This document shows, in pieces, positions 42,288 through 55,485 of a DNA stretch of 64,000 nucleotides (the first letter of the stretch is position 1; each line of letters begins with the position of its first letter). This stretch comes from Furcasterigmium furcatum (Eukaryota > Ascomycota > Sordariomycetes > Glomerellales > Plectosphaerellaceae), in contig BCIA01000006.1 in NCBI GenBank assembly GCA_001599815.1, positions 4,094,961 to 4,158,960 of the forward strand, in the 5' to 3' direction. The notes beneath the pieces are model-generated. The model was not told the origin of the DNA, made no database searches, and worked only from the letters and a program-made list of their open reading frames with translations. The position numbers were made by a program, and so were the translations under genes.

Positions 42288-45200
42288 TCACTCCAACCCC
42301 CTGAACCGTCGGTTGAATTCCTCCACCGCCACAGCGACCATCTTGTACAAGAAGGCCCTGCCACTCTCATCTCCCACCGGTAGGAACGGTCCGTTCGTTC
42401 CTCCCCTCAGCGTCAAGCTGATACCCGTGCGCTCCTTGGCAATCGTCTGCACGTCCTTCAGGGGAACATCCCACTCCGATGTGAGGCGCCGACTGCGGAT
42501 GAGCAGGATGCGCGCATACGTGACCATGACCACCATGTCCTCCTTTGGCAGCTCCAGATGAGCAATGTACTGCTCGTTGAAGTACTTGCCGTTGTCCACC
42601 TGCTTCAGCCAGTACTGGCCCATGGACTCCCGTGCGTTGTACGGCCGCACGATGCCATCGGCAGGGACGAACCGAGCATATCGCACACGCTCCAGCTCAG
42701 ACCCGTCAAACACCGTGGTCGTGTTTCGAATGCCCTCGGACACGTTCGAAGCCATGTCCAGGACACCGATGGCAGGCTTGGTGGCGAGACCAACCACGCC
42801 CTTTCCAAGTCCCTTGAAGAAACCGACCGCCCCCTCTCGTTCCGCGCCCTCCAAAGGCTTGCCGATCAGGCCACCGACGCCTGAGGCAGCGCTCGTAAGG
42901 AACGAGTTGGCTCCGGCCGTCACACCATACAGGGCATGCTTGGGTCGGTTGCGGGCCCTGGTGATGCGCCGGCGATCCTGGAACTGCTTGTCGAGCGTTG
43001 CAGCCGCAAGACCCTTGGCCAGACTGCCGGTGAACTTGGAGAAGGAGTCCGAGAAACCGTACACGGTGTTCTTGGCGAACGAAGCAGCACCCTTGCCGAC
43101 TCCGAGCGCGAAATCCTCGGGCTTGTCCGACAGGATGAGTCCCTGGTATGGTTCGTAGAAAACATCCGTCAAGCCAGAGCTGATGTTGTTGAACAGGCCC
43201 ACGGGGTTGCCGAGGAAATCCGCCGAACCAAGAATCTTGTGAACCTGGTACAGGACCTCCTGACTGTAGTGATTCGAGATGTTCTGGGTCAAGGCTGGCA
43301 CAGACACTCGAACGTTGTCGAGCATCAGCGCATTCAGTCTGATTGGCGCGTCGTTGATGTTGCCGATGGCCATGGTCATGACGTTGAGGAAGAACATCAG
43401 AGGGTTGCGTGAAGATGTCTTGTCCTCAGCGTTGACGCGCTCCGTGCGCATGAAGGAGAGATCGAGCTGCATAGGCTGGATGTTCAGGAGTTCGAAGTAG
43501 ATGTCCTGGCCAGATTGCTGTTGCTTGGGCTCCGGGATATCCAGCTCCTCCTCGCAGAGCTTGCCCTCGTCATCGTCGTTGGACCAGGCAGCGCCCGGGA
43601 TGTTCGAGAAGTCGAGGACCGCGTAAACGAAATCTTCGTCCAGCTCAATGGTCATCTGCTGCAGAAGAATGGTGGCATACTTAATGTACAGCACACCATA
43701 CGAGTCGTCCTTCACTCTCGTCACCATGGCGTGCACCGACGGGTGCGCATCAACCTCTTGCGCCTTCTTGGGAACAACACTGGGGTACAGCAGCATCGGG
43801 AACAGCCCGCCGTACAACTGGTTGTCGATTTGTATCCACTTGATGGCCAGACTGATGGTTTGGTGAAGAGCAGACTCCTGGTATCTGAGTTGAACGTCGC
43901 GGAACGTGATGTACGCAAGCTCCTTGAGCTGGGAGTTGATGAGAGAGATACCAATTCCGGACAGCTTGAGTTGAGCACGGAATGTGGCACCAGTATCCTG
44001 TTCCTTGACCTCGAAGCCCTCCGTGCTCGTGCGGGAGCCGGACTTGGACTTCTGGCGATATAGACTCTTGGACGCCCGGAAGTTGGAGAGGATCAAGGTC
44101 TGGGTCGGGCCGTCGGCTGCGACGTTGATATCAATGATTTTCTGTTGTCCGCTGGGAGCGATGAACTTCATCGGCACCTGGTTGCCAATCTCGGCCAGTT
44201 TGACATGCCTGTCCTTGCTGTGCGCGGTGAGGACAACCTCGCGGAACTTGGCTGCCGGGAAGTCCCAGGCATAGGGCATGATGCTCCGGGGCGGGAGTCG
44301 GTATCGAACAGGCCTCCAGCCCGATCGATCTTCGGGGCCATCTTCGTCAATGTTGGGGTTGGCCTGATAGAACGTGAACTCCGTGTCGCTCTCGTTGCGC
44401 ATCGAGTACGGCCAGTTCTTGGTCTCCATGCTGAGATGCACGAAAATGGTCGATGCCTCCATCAGAATCTCTGCCCTTACCAAGCGCTGCCTCTGGCCTG
44501 CCTTGGCAATCTTGATATGACTCGTTCCAATGTCGGAGATGTTGAACGGCGACGTCCACTGGTTGTTCATGCCCGGGTAACAAAGAGAGAGCTGCTTGAC
44601 GGTCGTCTTCTGCATGAAGTGCATGGGCTGGAGTGCGCCTGGCTTGAGGGTCATGAAGCCCGATGAGCTCGACTCTCTGATGTTGATCTCTTCGTCCAGC
44701 TTGTTCTCCAGGACAAACCGTGGCGCGAGTGTGACGACCTTGGTCATCTTGTACTTGCCCTCGCCGGACTCCACTGTGACACCGACGTGGATTTCTGCGT
44801 TCTTGGACGCCGAAGGTAGGACGACTTCGTTCGCGCTGCCAATGGCATCGAAACTCTGCGGTTTACTCCACTCGCTGTCCGCAATCTTGAGAAGTACTCG
44901 ATTGCGGTTGTCCTCACTGCCGTACGAGAACATGAATGGAGTTGCCTTGGGCTTGGCACTATCATCTCTGACCGATTGGGTGAGAGCCGACTGGCCAGCC
45001 GCGGGCTTTGCGCCCTCCATGAACCTCTTGGCGCGAATGCTCAGGTCAAGGCCGGTCTTGTTCAGGATGACATAGGGGCTGTAGACGGTAACGCGGAAGG
45101 CACCTCCGCTGTCCGGGATCTTGTGGTAGTGGAGGCGGAGAGTAAGCGGGAGGTTTGCGTCGTCCTTGCAGTTAAGCTTGTCCTCTTTTCTGAAATCCTG

Positions 45201-48200
45201 GGCTTGTCCAGGGTTGATGACGGCAAAGTCGCTGGGCTTGAAGACCGTGTCCTGCATGTCGATGCTGAGCAGAAGAAGATGCGACAATTCGACGACATGG
45301 ACGGGTGAAACGCCACCCTTGCGGAGGAAGTTGGTCCAGTCCTTCTTGGTGTTCTTGTCATAGATCCTGTACTTGAAGTCGTGCGGCAGCAAGTTCTCCA
45401 AGATGATGGGAGGAGAGATCTTCAACCTCATATACGGATACGACCTGTTTTCATTAGCACTGATTTGGTGGGGATGTCGCATCAGTTACTCACTTTGTCA
45501 AAGGATTGGACTTGTCGTATCGGGCGTTGACTTGGAAGTAGAACGGATCACCGTTCTCGCCCTTGCAAACCATCGTCCGGGTTGGGCGCTTGAGCAGATC
45601 TCGCCACCACAATGCCTCCGAGGACCAGGCATAGCCAAAGCCCGAATCAGGCCTGATAAGAAGCTGCTTGAGGAAGACAGCGCCGACTGGTGCGGGCCGA
45701 GACTCCCCGGGAGAGATCTTCTCGATCTTCAAGAGGTCTCCGTCCTGGGCGTCGTACACCCCGAGTTCGACAGGAATTTGTGTCTCGTTCTCGACAAGGA
45801 GCGGCGATCGTAGCGTGACATACTTGACGTTGTCTTTGCCGAGACTGACCTCTACAAGGAGGCGGTGCAGAATGTTGTCAGTCTTGGGACGCAGGCCGTA
45901 GATGAACTCGCCCTCTCGGTTGAGTCGGACGTTCTTGACAGCGTCAAAGCCACTTCCCTCCAGCTGGAGGTCCACGCTGCTGGAGCTGCTTTCGGCAAGT
46001 AGATTTTCTCGCATCTTCTCCCAGGGCTCGAAGCTCCACGGGATCTGCTGCCCCTCCTCGAGTCGCGTCGTCGACACATCGTCACTGGACGCGCTCTTGG
46101 ACTGCAGAACCACATCAAAGCCGGTGTGGTTTCGAATGCGGTAGGGTGCATCGACGCCACGCGGCTTGCCGAGAATGTCTTCATCCTGGCTGAGGAAGGC
46201 GAAGGACTTCGAAGCCAGGGCGATTGTGGCAGTGGTGACGGTGATGTCGAAGGTCTTCTTGGACGTCACGTCGATGGACATCAAGCCTGTAGTCTGTTCC
46301 TTGGCCACGCCCACGCCCATCTGCCAGGGCTCGAGAAGAGGCTCCCATGCAGACTTGGAGAAATTATAGACGTTCATGTAGATGTTGATGGCGGTTCCAC
46401 CCTTCAAGTTCGAAGACCAGTCTTCCGCATTGATGGAAAAGTCCTTGATCCCCATGTCAAAAATGGGCAATTCGTGAGCGTCTCCGATAAGCACAACGCG
46501 GATGCCGTCGATGTTGGCAGTGAGCTCCTCGTGCTGCTGGCGGACAGGCTGGACCTGAGATTCCTCCGGGTGGATCGATCTCTCAGCGCCGCTCTGGGTC
46601 CTCTGATAGCCGGTTCTTGCTGCCTTGGTCCGGTTCGCGAGAGTAGATGGTCCCTGACCGCTGGCGGTACGTTGCTTCAAACCTGCCTGGCGCAGCTGTT
46701 TGGCTTTCTGATCTGCTGCCGATGGCTTGGCCACCTCCTTCGGCGTCTGGCTATCGGAGAGCTCAGTGGCCTTTGCGGTGATCTGCAGAGCGAGAAGGAT
46801 ATCCCGAAGGGAGAGTCGCAAGATCAGAGGCTCGATATCAAGGTGCATACTTGTCAGGCCCGGCTTCGAGCTGTCCATCGACATCTGCACAGAGAAGTCG
46901 TCGATGATGCGGAGGCGTGAGTCTTCGAATTTATCCATGCGGCAGAGAAACATGCCGACTTCAGATACCTGGAAGGTCAAGGCGTGCTGTTGAGAAAGAA
47001 GGACCTGCTTCGTGCCGAGGACGATAGCTTCCGAACTCGTGCTCAGGGGATTGGCAATCAAGATGACCTGCGCGTCAACGACATTGACCCTGAAGGCCAT
47101 GGTCATGGCAGGCTGAGGAGCTTCATCTTCCTGGCCAGGCTGGTTGTTGGATGAGCCTTGGGTAACCAGGGACTTGGCTGTGCTTTGTACCTGGGTCGTC
47201 TGCATCGATTCGGCATCGATATCGGACTCATCTGGGGATGCCATCTCCAACAGCGACTCATCATCGGCGACGGAGGGCTCCTCGGGCGTTAAACCAACCA
47301 TGACGAACTTCTGAATGGCGAACAGGTAGTCCAGGGCAAAGATGATACGAGGGCTATCGATGGTGACCATCGCGATCATGCTCCGCTCCTTGCCACCTGT
47401 CATGGTGACGCTGGCCATGAGCTGCTGGACGTCCTTGTTCATGGATGTCATGATTCTGCGGAACTTGTTCGTGTCTCTGGATCGACTGTCGTAGATGGTG
47501 AAGCCATGGATCAGGAATTCGCCTTCGAGGGAGCCGTCACTGAGCATCCGGGTCTTGATCCTCGTGTCGTCCAAGGAGAAGCGAGACAGACTAGCTTGGG
47601 AGATATCGCCCACTGGCTTCTCATCCGGTGCCATGATCAGCTCCATACCGATAGTGTGCACTTGGAAGGCCAGATCCAGCGTTGCGTAGGCCTTGTCGCG
47701 TGATCGTAGCTCAGGCTTCAAATCAACGAGATCGCCGTCCTTGTCTCTGGACTTGTCTACCGGCAAGGACTTAGCTCGCTTCAACGTGTCTTCGTCAACG
47801 TCCTGTTCGGCGGATTCTCCTTGCTCGTCGGCATCGCTAGCAAAGGCGGCCGGGACAGATTTGGATATCTCCATGAGGAAACGCAGCTGGAACTGCGTAA
47901 GCTTGAGGTTGAAGTCGGACATGCTTCCTTCGATCTCCAATTCTGGGCGCTTCTTGCCCTCCTCATGTTCGGCATAAGTGACATTGAAGCCCAGGTCGAC
48001 GTGATCAATCATCTCCAGCTCTTCAGAGACGTCGTCAGCGTAGTTGAAGTCGGACGTGAGTCGAATGTTGCGGATGCCTGCCGAGATCTTGGTGGCAATC
48101 TGCGCGTCCTTAGAGTCGTCCAGGGGTGCGAATTCGTTCTTGGCGTAGATCTCGCCGAGGTAGGCCGTGATGACGTCTCTCTTCTGCTGCCCAGGCTGCA

Positions 48201-51200
48201 CAACGCGTGGGAAGACAACAATCGGAGTCTTGACGACGATGTCGTACTTGAACCTGTTGGGGCTCTGTTGGATCGAGTTGGCCTGGTTCGCCGCAGCTTG
48301 GCGGGCCGCGTTATAGATTGCCTGCATCTTGCCAAACTTGACAAGGAACTCGATGATTTTGCGGAAAGGCTCTTCCAGGAAGTTGAGCTTTATAGAGCCT
48401 GCTCGCAGGAAAATGGACGAGTCGTAACCAGGGTAAGTCGAGGGATTGCTGGAGTCGAAAGTCTCGTAACGGAAGTCTGCTAGTTCATCGCCCTCGATGG
48501 CAATCAGCCTACGCAGGTGAGAGGCTTCTGACACTCCTTGGTTGACATCGTCAATAAGGTTGAGGTCTCCGAGCTTGGCCGAGACGCGCATGGTGCTACC
48601 ACGAAGGAACACGCCAACGTCTGCGTGGTTGAAAGATAGGGTAGCCAAGCGGATGCCATCATTGTTGAGGATCAAGCGAATACTCTTGAGATCGACCTTG
48701 ACGCGAATAGAACCGGCCTCAGCGGGCTTGGGCTCGTCAGCTGGCTCGTCGACGGCGATATGCGGGCCGTCATCTTCGGCATCCTCAATGGCCTCAATCT
48801 CACGATTCGACACGGCATCGTTTTTGTCGCCGGTGAAAGTTGCCAGGATGAAGTCCAACAGCGTAAGCAATGTCTTGCGCGTGACGATGAGATTGATGGT
48901 CGAAACGGCCGCGTTGACATTGGTTTCAACTCCTTCGTATACCGGCATGAACTCTGGGGACGCTGGGTTGACCTTGGTGAACTTGACCTTCACCAAACTT
49001 CTGTTCTGCTCCCGGTCTTCGACGTCTCCACTGGAAATGATGGACTTGAACTCCGCTGACGGGTTGTCCACGAAGTCGTCAACGGTGACGGAACCAAGAG
49101 ACACTTCAGCAGCCATATCATAAGGGCGGATGTAGAACTCGAGGTCAAAGTCGTTGGCAACAAGCTCGACGAGGAGCTGGTCAGGCTTCTTCTTGTCTGG
49201 GTCACTGCGGTAGAGAGACCCCTTCAGCGTGTCGACCTTGAACTTGATTTCGAAGGAGCGCTGCTGCATGGACAGCTGCTCATTGTCTGCGCCGTCAGAT
49301 GCATCCTTGAAGTCGTCGGGATCGTCATCATCAAGGTCATCGTCGATGACAATGGCCGTCTGGGACTGCATGAAGGGGAACTGTGCTGACTTCCGGCGGT
49401 CCGCCTTCCTGGATTTGTTCGAGGCGGTGCTTGCAAGTCGAGGGCGGCGCTTCTGCGACTGCGACTGCTCGGCTGATTGTCCCTGCTGGGCGGGTTTGGC
49501 GCCACCAAACTTCGGGATGGCCACGTCGATGATCCTCATCAAGTTCTTGTACTTGGAATCTGACACACTGGCGTGCAGTACTGGCAGATGGCCCGACACC
49601 TTGAGCTTTGTCAGATTGGGCGCCTTGGGCAAGATCGAGGTCTCGACGATGAAGTCCACGTTGATCTGGTCGACAACGTGGAGTTGCAAGGATTCATCGC
49701 GATTTGTGAGCTGAGCTTTGGTCACGTCGATGGAGGGTCCGATGAGGAGCTGTGTCGAGGTCAATTTCACCAAGAACTTGTCGTACATGACCGACTCGAG
49801 CCGCTTAAAGTCCTCGTCGGAGTACGCTTGCCGTTGTTTGGATTGGATTTCCTTCATGGTGTCCTGGTCGACGAGTTTGCTGTTGACGCTGATATGACCG
49901 GCATCGAGGATCAGGCAGGTCGACTCCTTGGTGGCGATGCTCACGGGGACGATGATTAGGGGGGCCTGGAGGTCGAGCTGAGCGTTGATGGTCTTGTGCT
50001 CCTCGAGCGCAAATTCCAGTCCGGCGCGGGTCTGCTCGCGCAAGCCCTCCACCGTTGCTCCTGCGGATTCCATCAGGGCACTGATAGACTCCATGTGTCG
50101 CTCAGGAGGGCGGAAGAAGTCGGCGACCCCGACCACGGAGTTGGGATTCCAGATAATCTCCAGAGGTTTCAGAGACCCAACGAGGGCAATATCGCCTGCC
50201 TTGTCAATCGGGTTGTGCTCAACTTCGAAGTAAAAGAAGGGCTCTTCATCATGCTCCTCGAGGTCCGTGATTGTCAATTGCACGCCGCCTGCCGTCTCGG
50301 GTGCGTCTTTGACGCGGACAATCTCAGGGAAGAGAGAATTCGGCGTGGTTCCATCGTTGACGCGGAGGCCACCAAGACTGAGAGCAGCAAGGAACGAGTC
50401 GGGCCGTTGCAGGGCCTTGGCTTTGAAGACATCGAAGTGTAAGCTGATGAGATCATGGCGCTTCCCGTTGCGGCTCTTCTTGAGCGTAAAGCTGCCAGTG
50501 CTGAGAGATGCGTCGACTTCCATCTTGACAGTATCCCGGGGGACATCGACAGATTCTGCCAGAGCGGTCTTTTCATCCCACTCTATCGCATCGTAGAGCT
50601 CCTTCTTCTGCTCTTCGGTGATTTGCGTATTCTCATCATTGTCCTGCGGTTGCTCGGCAGGTTTGGCGCCGCCCCAGGCCCAGGACAGCCAACCTTGTTG
50701 CTGCTGAGGCGGGGGATTCGCTTTGAGCGCCGCGGCGTTCTCCTTTTTCAACTGGTTCCGACCGAGAGACCTCCAGAATCGTAGATCCTCGTAGTCGAGT
50801 TTCTTCTCGAGTGCTTCGAGATCACCGCTCTCTTCGGCGCTCAGTTGCTGCTGCTGCTTTCGTTTCTTGAAGAGCTGGATGTACCGGACTCTGTCGTCTC
50901 GTCGTTCTCGGAAGTAGTCCCAAGACCACCGTCTATTGCGGTCGTGGATCTTGCCGAGAATAGCATCACCTGCGAAGCGGAACCACGCCCTCGGGTCTTC
51001 CTTCACGGTGACTCCCTTGGGCTGGTACTTTTTGTACTCCTGGTGGCGGATGAAATAGTGGAACGAGTCAACCATCATGAGGCCGTCGCGATACTGGTCG
51101 TCATCGAGCACCAGGCCAATCTCCTCGAACAACAGGCTGGCTTTGGCCTTGGGCACGTGGATTTTGCCAGTTTTGTCGAGGACAATTTTTGCCTGGCCGC

Positions 51201-52002
51201 TGACAGGACGGAGGATGAACTGGTAATCGGGTCGTGCCTTGTCTGGAGAGCTGATCATGCTCTTGAAGCGGTCTATCATCTCTTCGTGGCTCAGGGGAGG
51301 TTTCGAGTCATCCTCGATCTCTCGCCCCGGCCCATACAGCTCGGTGTCTGTGTTCCAGTACACCGCGAGGGCACCAAGCTTGGCCAACTTGTGCGTGGAC
51401 TCGGCCGAGTGCTGGATAAAGGTCGGCTTCCACTCGCCGTCGGTGCTGACGGCGCTGAACTCCTGGAGGGTGACGCCGAGTGCGAATGGGTGTCCCGGCG
51501 TAGAGATGGAGTCTTCGTAGCGGACGTGGATGTTCTTGACCGTGACCTGGAGGTTGTCGACGATCTTGGTGACCAGGCTCTGGGTGAAACTCTGGTTCTT
51601 CTTCTGCTCTTCTTGGCTGAGGCCCTCGAGGGATCGTTCCTTGAGCAGTTCGGCCGAGTCGAGCTTCTCCATCTTGATGCGCTGCTTCCGCTGCTCCTCC
51701 TCTTCCTCGTCATATGCGGCGTCCTCCTTGGGCGATGCCAGGAGGAAGACATCCTCGATGAAGACCTTGACGGGGGCGCCGCCGAGGTTGGACCAGGGGA
51801 TGACGAGGGTGAGCTCTCCGAGGTGTCCCTCGAGGACGTTGATGGGGAGCTTCAGCTGGTCGAGAGCTTCGCGTCGGAGAGCGAGGTTTCGCAGCTTGAC
51901 GTCTCCTGACCAAATGCCAACCTTGAGCTGTGTTGGGTCGAAGTTCTTGACGTACATACCCAGGAACCTGTTGAGCAGGCCCGCGACGAGACCTTCCAAC
52001 AT
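42288..52002 (-). CDS. vps13: VPS13 bridge-like lipid transfer protein
   Basis: Two exons, 52002-45494 and 45444-42288 (49-nt intron, phase 2), give 3,221 residues, the normal size for fungal VPS13. The chorein start MLEGLVAGLLNRFLGMYVKN opens the repeating beta-groove rod that channels phospholipids between membranes. The VAB/SHR-BD adaptor-binding region begins near residue 1,950 (PYRIRNHTGFDVVLQSK) and runs across the intron (RSYPYMRLKISPP, KDWTNFLRKGGV). The C-terminal ATG2_C-like helices (VGKGAASFAKNTVYGFSDS, GLIGKPLEGAEREG) and a PH-like end (EWDVPLKDVQTIAKERTG) close the protein. VPS13 acts at endosome, mitochondrion, vacuole and prospore-membrane contacts. All regions are present and no break is seen. 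Its 3' end is 127 bp from the converging amidoligase 2 gene. Confidence 0.95.
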
Positions 52003-52953
52003 GGTGACGGTCTTGCCGGTACCCGGGCCGGGTTATAGGTTGGGTGTGTATTAGGTGGTGTCGTGAATGCGCGGCATCGGCAGAGATACCCTCACGGGGT
52101 GCCGGCGGTGTGTGGTGGTGTCGTCTCGTGGAGATGATGTAGCTACTGGCAGGGCGTCGGGTCAGCAGCGGTCATGGATATTTGCGATGTACACGAGGCT
52201 GGCCGTCGTAGAGCACGAGATGGGAACAGTCGAAATCGCGCGCTGCACAATATGCCTTTTGCTGATGACGGGATGGACTTTCAGGAGAGAAAGGAGGACA
52301 GGCCAGGTAGTGGAGATGAGATTGGTGAGGGATCGACGAAACAAGGCTGGGCACGCGGCGGAAGGAACTGACCGGGAGCTCTGCCTGCTGTTGACCAAGA
52401 ATCTCCAAGCCCCTGGGTGACTGCTAGTCGGGACGCGAATCGATTTTGGTGCGTTCTCCAAGCAGGAAAGTCGAGGGAATGATCGACTGACGAAGGAGGG
52501 AGCCGCGGCATGATGACGCTACGCGAATTCAGTTCCCCCGCCTTGTGGTGGAATAATGAGGCCCTGGGGTGAATCTATTGTGGGTTTGGCAATTGATTGG
52601 GGAGGACCAGGGGTGTCTGGAGATCTGGCGGGGTGCCCCAAGTCATATTAGGCGGGGCCTATCGATGTTCGTCTCGCTAATGTTGGGCCTCAGAACGTTA
52701 CGTCACTTTTGGGGCATCTCCAACCGTCTTTGGAGCCCGGACATCGCGATTGCCATCAGTGACATCGATGGGCGGCGAAGAGCAGAGTTCGAGACGTGAC
52801 ACTGACGTACCAGTACCCGAATTGGTAGAGGAATGGAAGCTGAAAGGGTATCTACCTACCTGGAAACAGCAACGTCGGACGGGGTACGACAGAACTTAAT
52901 CAAACAACCCATTCATCCCAACTCTTCCTGTGATCGTGAACCTCATCGCCATA
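52003..52953. promoter_or_regulatory. Divergent promoter of vps13 and the DUF3429 gene
   Basis: About 0.95 kb between divergent start codons. No gene or defined element recognised. Confidence 0.4.
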
Positions 52954-54331
52954 ATGCTTCGCAACACACGGGCACTGCTTCGCTGGAAGCCCCAGAACGC
53001 CCTCGTCTCGTCCGTGGCCAAGAACCAGTCCAAAACCTCGCTATCATCCTCCAGCCCAGCCCGCGCCCGAGTCGGCCTCGATTCCCGTCCTCTGCTCCCC
53101 CTTATCCACCGACAATTCTACGCTAAAGTCCCCCATGACAAGATCGACCGCGCTGCCGAGAAGGAAAACGCCAACAAGAAGATCGAGTCTCGGCCCCCCG
53201 ACCAAGTCACGACCGAGTCCACGACGCGTCAGGTCTTCGAGCCCTCGCCAAAAGCGGCGGCGCCCCAGGAGAATGTTGCCCAGGGGCTGCGACATGATGT
53301 TGTAAGTCGAGCATCGCAAGCCGGTCGTGGGGGAATCAGGCTTACTTACACCCCTGGGACCAGAACGTCGTCAAGGAAACCTTCCAGCTCGAGGATGTCC
53401 CGAAAGAACCGTACATTCTGGGCCTCGCAGGCACGCTGCCGTACCTGGGCACATCCCTCGCGACGGTATACTTGAGCTGGGACCTCAACACCACATGGCC
53501 CACGGGCTCTACCTTCCTGAACCACTTCTATATGAACCACCCTGATGCACAGGCTCTCCTGAACCTCATCGAGCCTATCCAGCTCGGCTACGGTGCCGTC
53601 ATCATATCTTTCCTCGGTGCTGTTCACTGGGTAAGCTGAATTCGGCCACCAGCTCCTCACCTCCCCGCTTCTAACAACATCAGGGCATGGAATACGCTCC
53701 GCAGGAGCCCGATGCGGCCCGCACGAGATTCCGATATGCCATGGGCGTCGTTGCCCCGGCCGTCGCATGGCCTACGCTCCTGATGTCCATCGAGCCGGCG
53801 CTCACCGCACAATTTGCGGCGTTCACGGCCCTGTACATGGCCGACTCTAATGCGACTACGCGCGGCTGGACCCCGGCCTGGTACGGCCGTTACCGATTCA
53901 TTCTTACAGCCATTGTCGGCATGGCCATATTTGTGAGTCTCGTAGGCCGCGCCAAGATCGGTTCTGCCGCACCGCGCCTCGGCCAGGGGCTGGAGGACAG
54001 GATGCACGTCGACAAGGCGGATACCAAGACCAACTGGGCCAAGCTGGAGGCGGAGGAGAAGGAGAAGAACCGCGAGAAGAAACGGAAGGAGAAGGAGGCA
54101 GAGGAGAAGAAGGCCCAGCAGCAGCAGGAGAAGGAGAATTCCAAGTCTCAGGACCCAAAAGAGGAAAAGAAGAAGGGTAAAGACGAGGAAAAGAAGAAGG
54201 GCAAAGACGAGGAAAAGAACAAGGGCAAAGACGAGGAGAAGAACAAGGACAGTGAAAAGGAAAAGGACGAGGGGGGCGGCGAGGAAAAGAAACAGTCCAA
54301 GGACGAAGGCGGGAAGAAGGACAAGAAGTGA
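52954..54331 (+). CDS. DUF3429/TMEM69-like mitochondrial membrane protein with Lys/Glu tail
   Basis: Exons 52954-53301, 53364-53630 and 53684-54331, all phase 0 (introns 62 and 53 nt), give 420 residues. The N-terminus (MLRNTRALLRWKPQNALVSS) is Arg/Ser-rich without acids, a mitochondrial presequence. Residues 117-310 form the DUF3429 core with four or five hydrophobic helices: EPYILGLAGTLPYLGTSLAT, LGYGAVIISFLGAVHWGMEY across the second splice, YAMGVVAPAVAWPTLLM and YRFILTAIVGMAIFVSLVG. Its human relative is TMEM69; no molecular function is established. The last 95 residues are Lys/Glu/Asp-rich and contain an octapeptide repeat. The ATG fits the presequence better than an upstream GTG in frame. 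Confidence 0.85.
54161..54250 (+). repeat. 24-bp tandem repeat coding for EEK(K/N)KGKD
   Basis: Three full 24-bp units (54161-54184, 54185-54208, 54209-54232) and a shortened fourth, nearly identical, inside the DUF3429 gene. The repeat keeps frame, so copy number may vary without breaking the gene. Confidence 0.85.
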
Positions 54332-55183
54332 CGATGGGATGATAGCGTTGGATGATACCTATCAATGTACAACATGAAGCGACTGGTGCAAGCCGGAGGC
54401 GTCTGGGACGGTCTTGTTTCTGTAATCAGGATGGGGAATTAGGAAGCCGTCGTATTCGCAATTCAGATCCTCGCAGTGCGCCTTGAAGATTGAGATTCCT
54501 CGAGGGCGACCTTTACCGCGCCCAGGCAGACCAGCCGCCTCACGCAGGCCGCAGACAATCTCCACCGGTGCAGGTGCTGCGTTTTTGCCTGAGAAGGATT
54601 CGACGATCGATGCATGGCGCAGCAGCCGATCGCTTCACATGCGTGCTGGTCAAGCCGTTGAAGGAATGAATCGGCCGAGCCTGTGGCGTACACCGGACAA
54701 GCCACGCCCGTCACTCAGGAAGCCATCAAGGCAGAGAGATTCTGGTCAAGGCAAACAGAGGCACTCCAAGTACCCCAGAGCTCATCATTGGACATAACTC
54801 GTGAACATCTATCATATGACTCCCCCCACCAAGCAGTCTTCCGGTCCGGCGTAGCAGCCTAGCTACCCGGAAACAAAAATGCAATGTGCGTCTATCATGA
54901 CAGCCTCGTGATATGAATGCATCGCAGGCACGAGTCGATGGCGCCCGACCGGGGCGCGCATCCATGCAAAGAATGAATAAAATGCATCAAAACGCCAGCA
55001 ATGCGGGAGTGTCCTCCAAAAGATCAAGAAAACAAAAAAAGCGAGAGGTTCCAAAAAAGGCCGTCAGACGCTTGTGAGGGTCGTCGCTTCGGCCCGACCA
55101 TCTAGAGGGTATAAAGATCGGGCGAACGTCCCGGCGACCAAGCGACGGGAATATGCATGCATGCTCGTCCTCATGGGGCAAAA
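54332..55183. other. Convergent intergenic region, no gene seen
   Basis: About 0.85 kb between the converging DUF3429 gene and the 78-residue gene. Only unsupported short ORFs. Confidence 0.4.
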
Positions 55184-55485
55184 TCAGCGCTTCTTCCCTG
55201 CGGAAGTAGCCTGGTGCTTCCGCGACTTTGGTGATCTGTTAGCATCTGGAAATGATGGGAAAACCTGGCGGAGTGGTGTATTTGACTCACCCGTTGGCGG
55301 CCGCGGCGGCTCTCCTCGTCGGACGAGGAGCTTCCGTGGCTCAGGCGTCGTCGCTCCTCTTCGTACCATTCACTGAGCGACTTGCCGCCGAACTGGAGAT
55401 CGTCGTCCTCAATCTCGGTGACTTGTATGAGTTCCGGGTCGCCGCTGTAGCGCCCGTGGTGTTTTTCTGAGGAGCCGGGGGCCAT
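55184..55485 (-). CDS. Small conserved-looking hypothetical protein (78 residues)
   Basis: Exons 55485-55291 and 55225-55184 with a 65-nt intron (GTGAGT, branch-like GCTAAC, acceptor CAAAG) give 78 residues. Exon 1 is acidic with a GGKSLSEWYEEERRRLS segment and a Ser/Asp stretch resembling casein-kinase-2 sites. Exon 2 is short and basic, ending SAGKKR. An alternative acceptor 10 nt upstream would open a longer frame to about 54987 with unnatural composition, so the short form is preferred. The pattern of a small acidic-basic soluble protein is common in fungal genomes; I cannot name a function. Without introns the frame still reads from the same ATG. Confidence 0.6.

Noticed and set aside
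50845..51909. 354-residue plus-strand frame inside vps13
   Set aside because: Antisense shadow of the conserved chorein-containing exon.
54987..55181. Longer C-terminus for the 78-residue protein using the earlier acceptor
   Set aside because: The added residues are Phe-rich and unnatural, the acceptor would overlap the branch-like GCTAAC, and the later acceptor gives a compact basic end.
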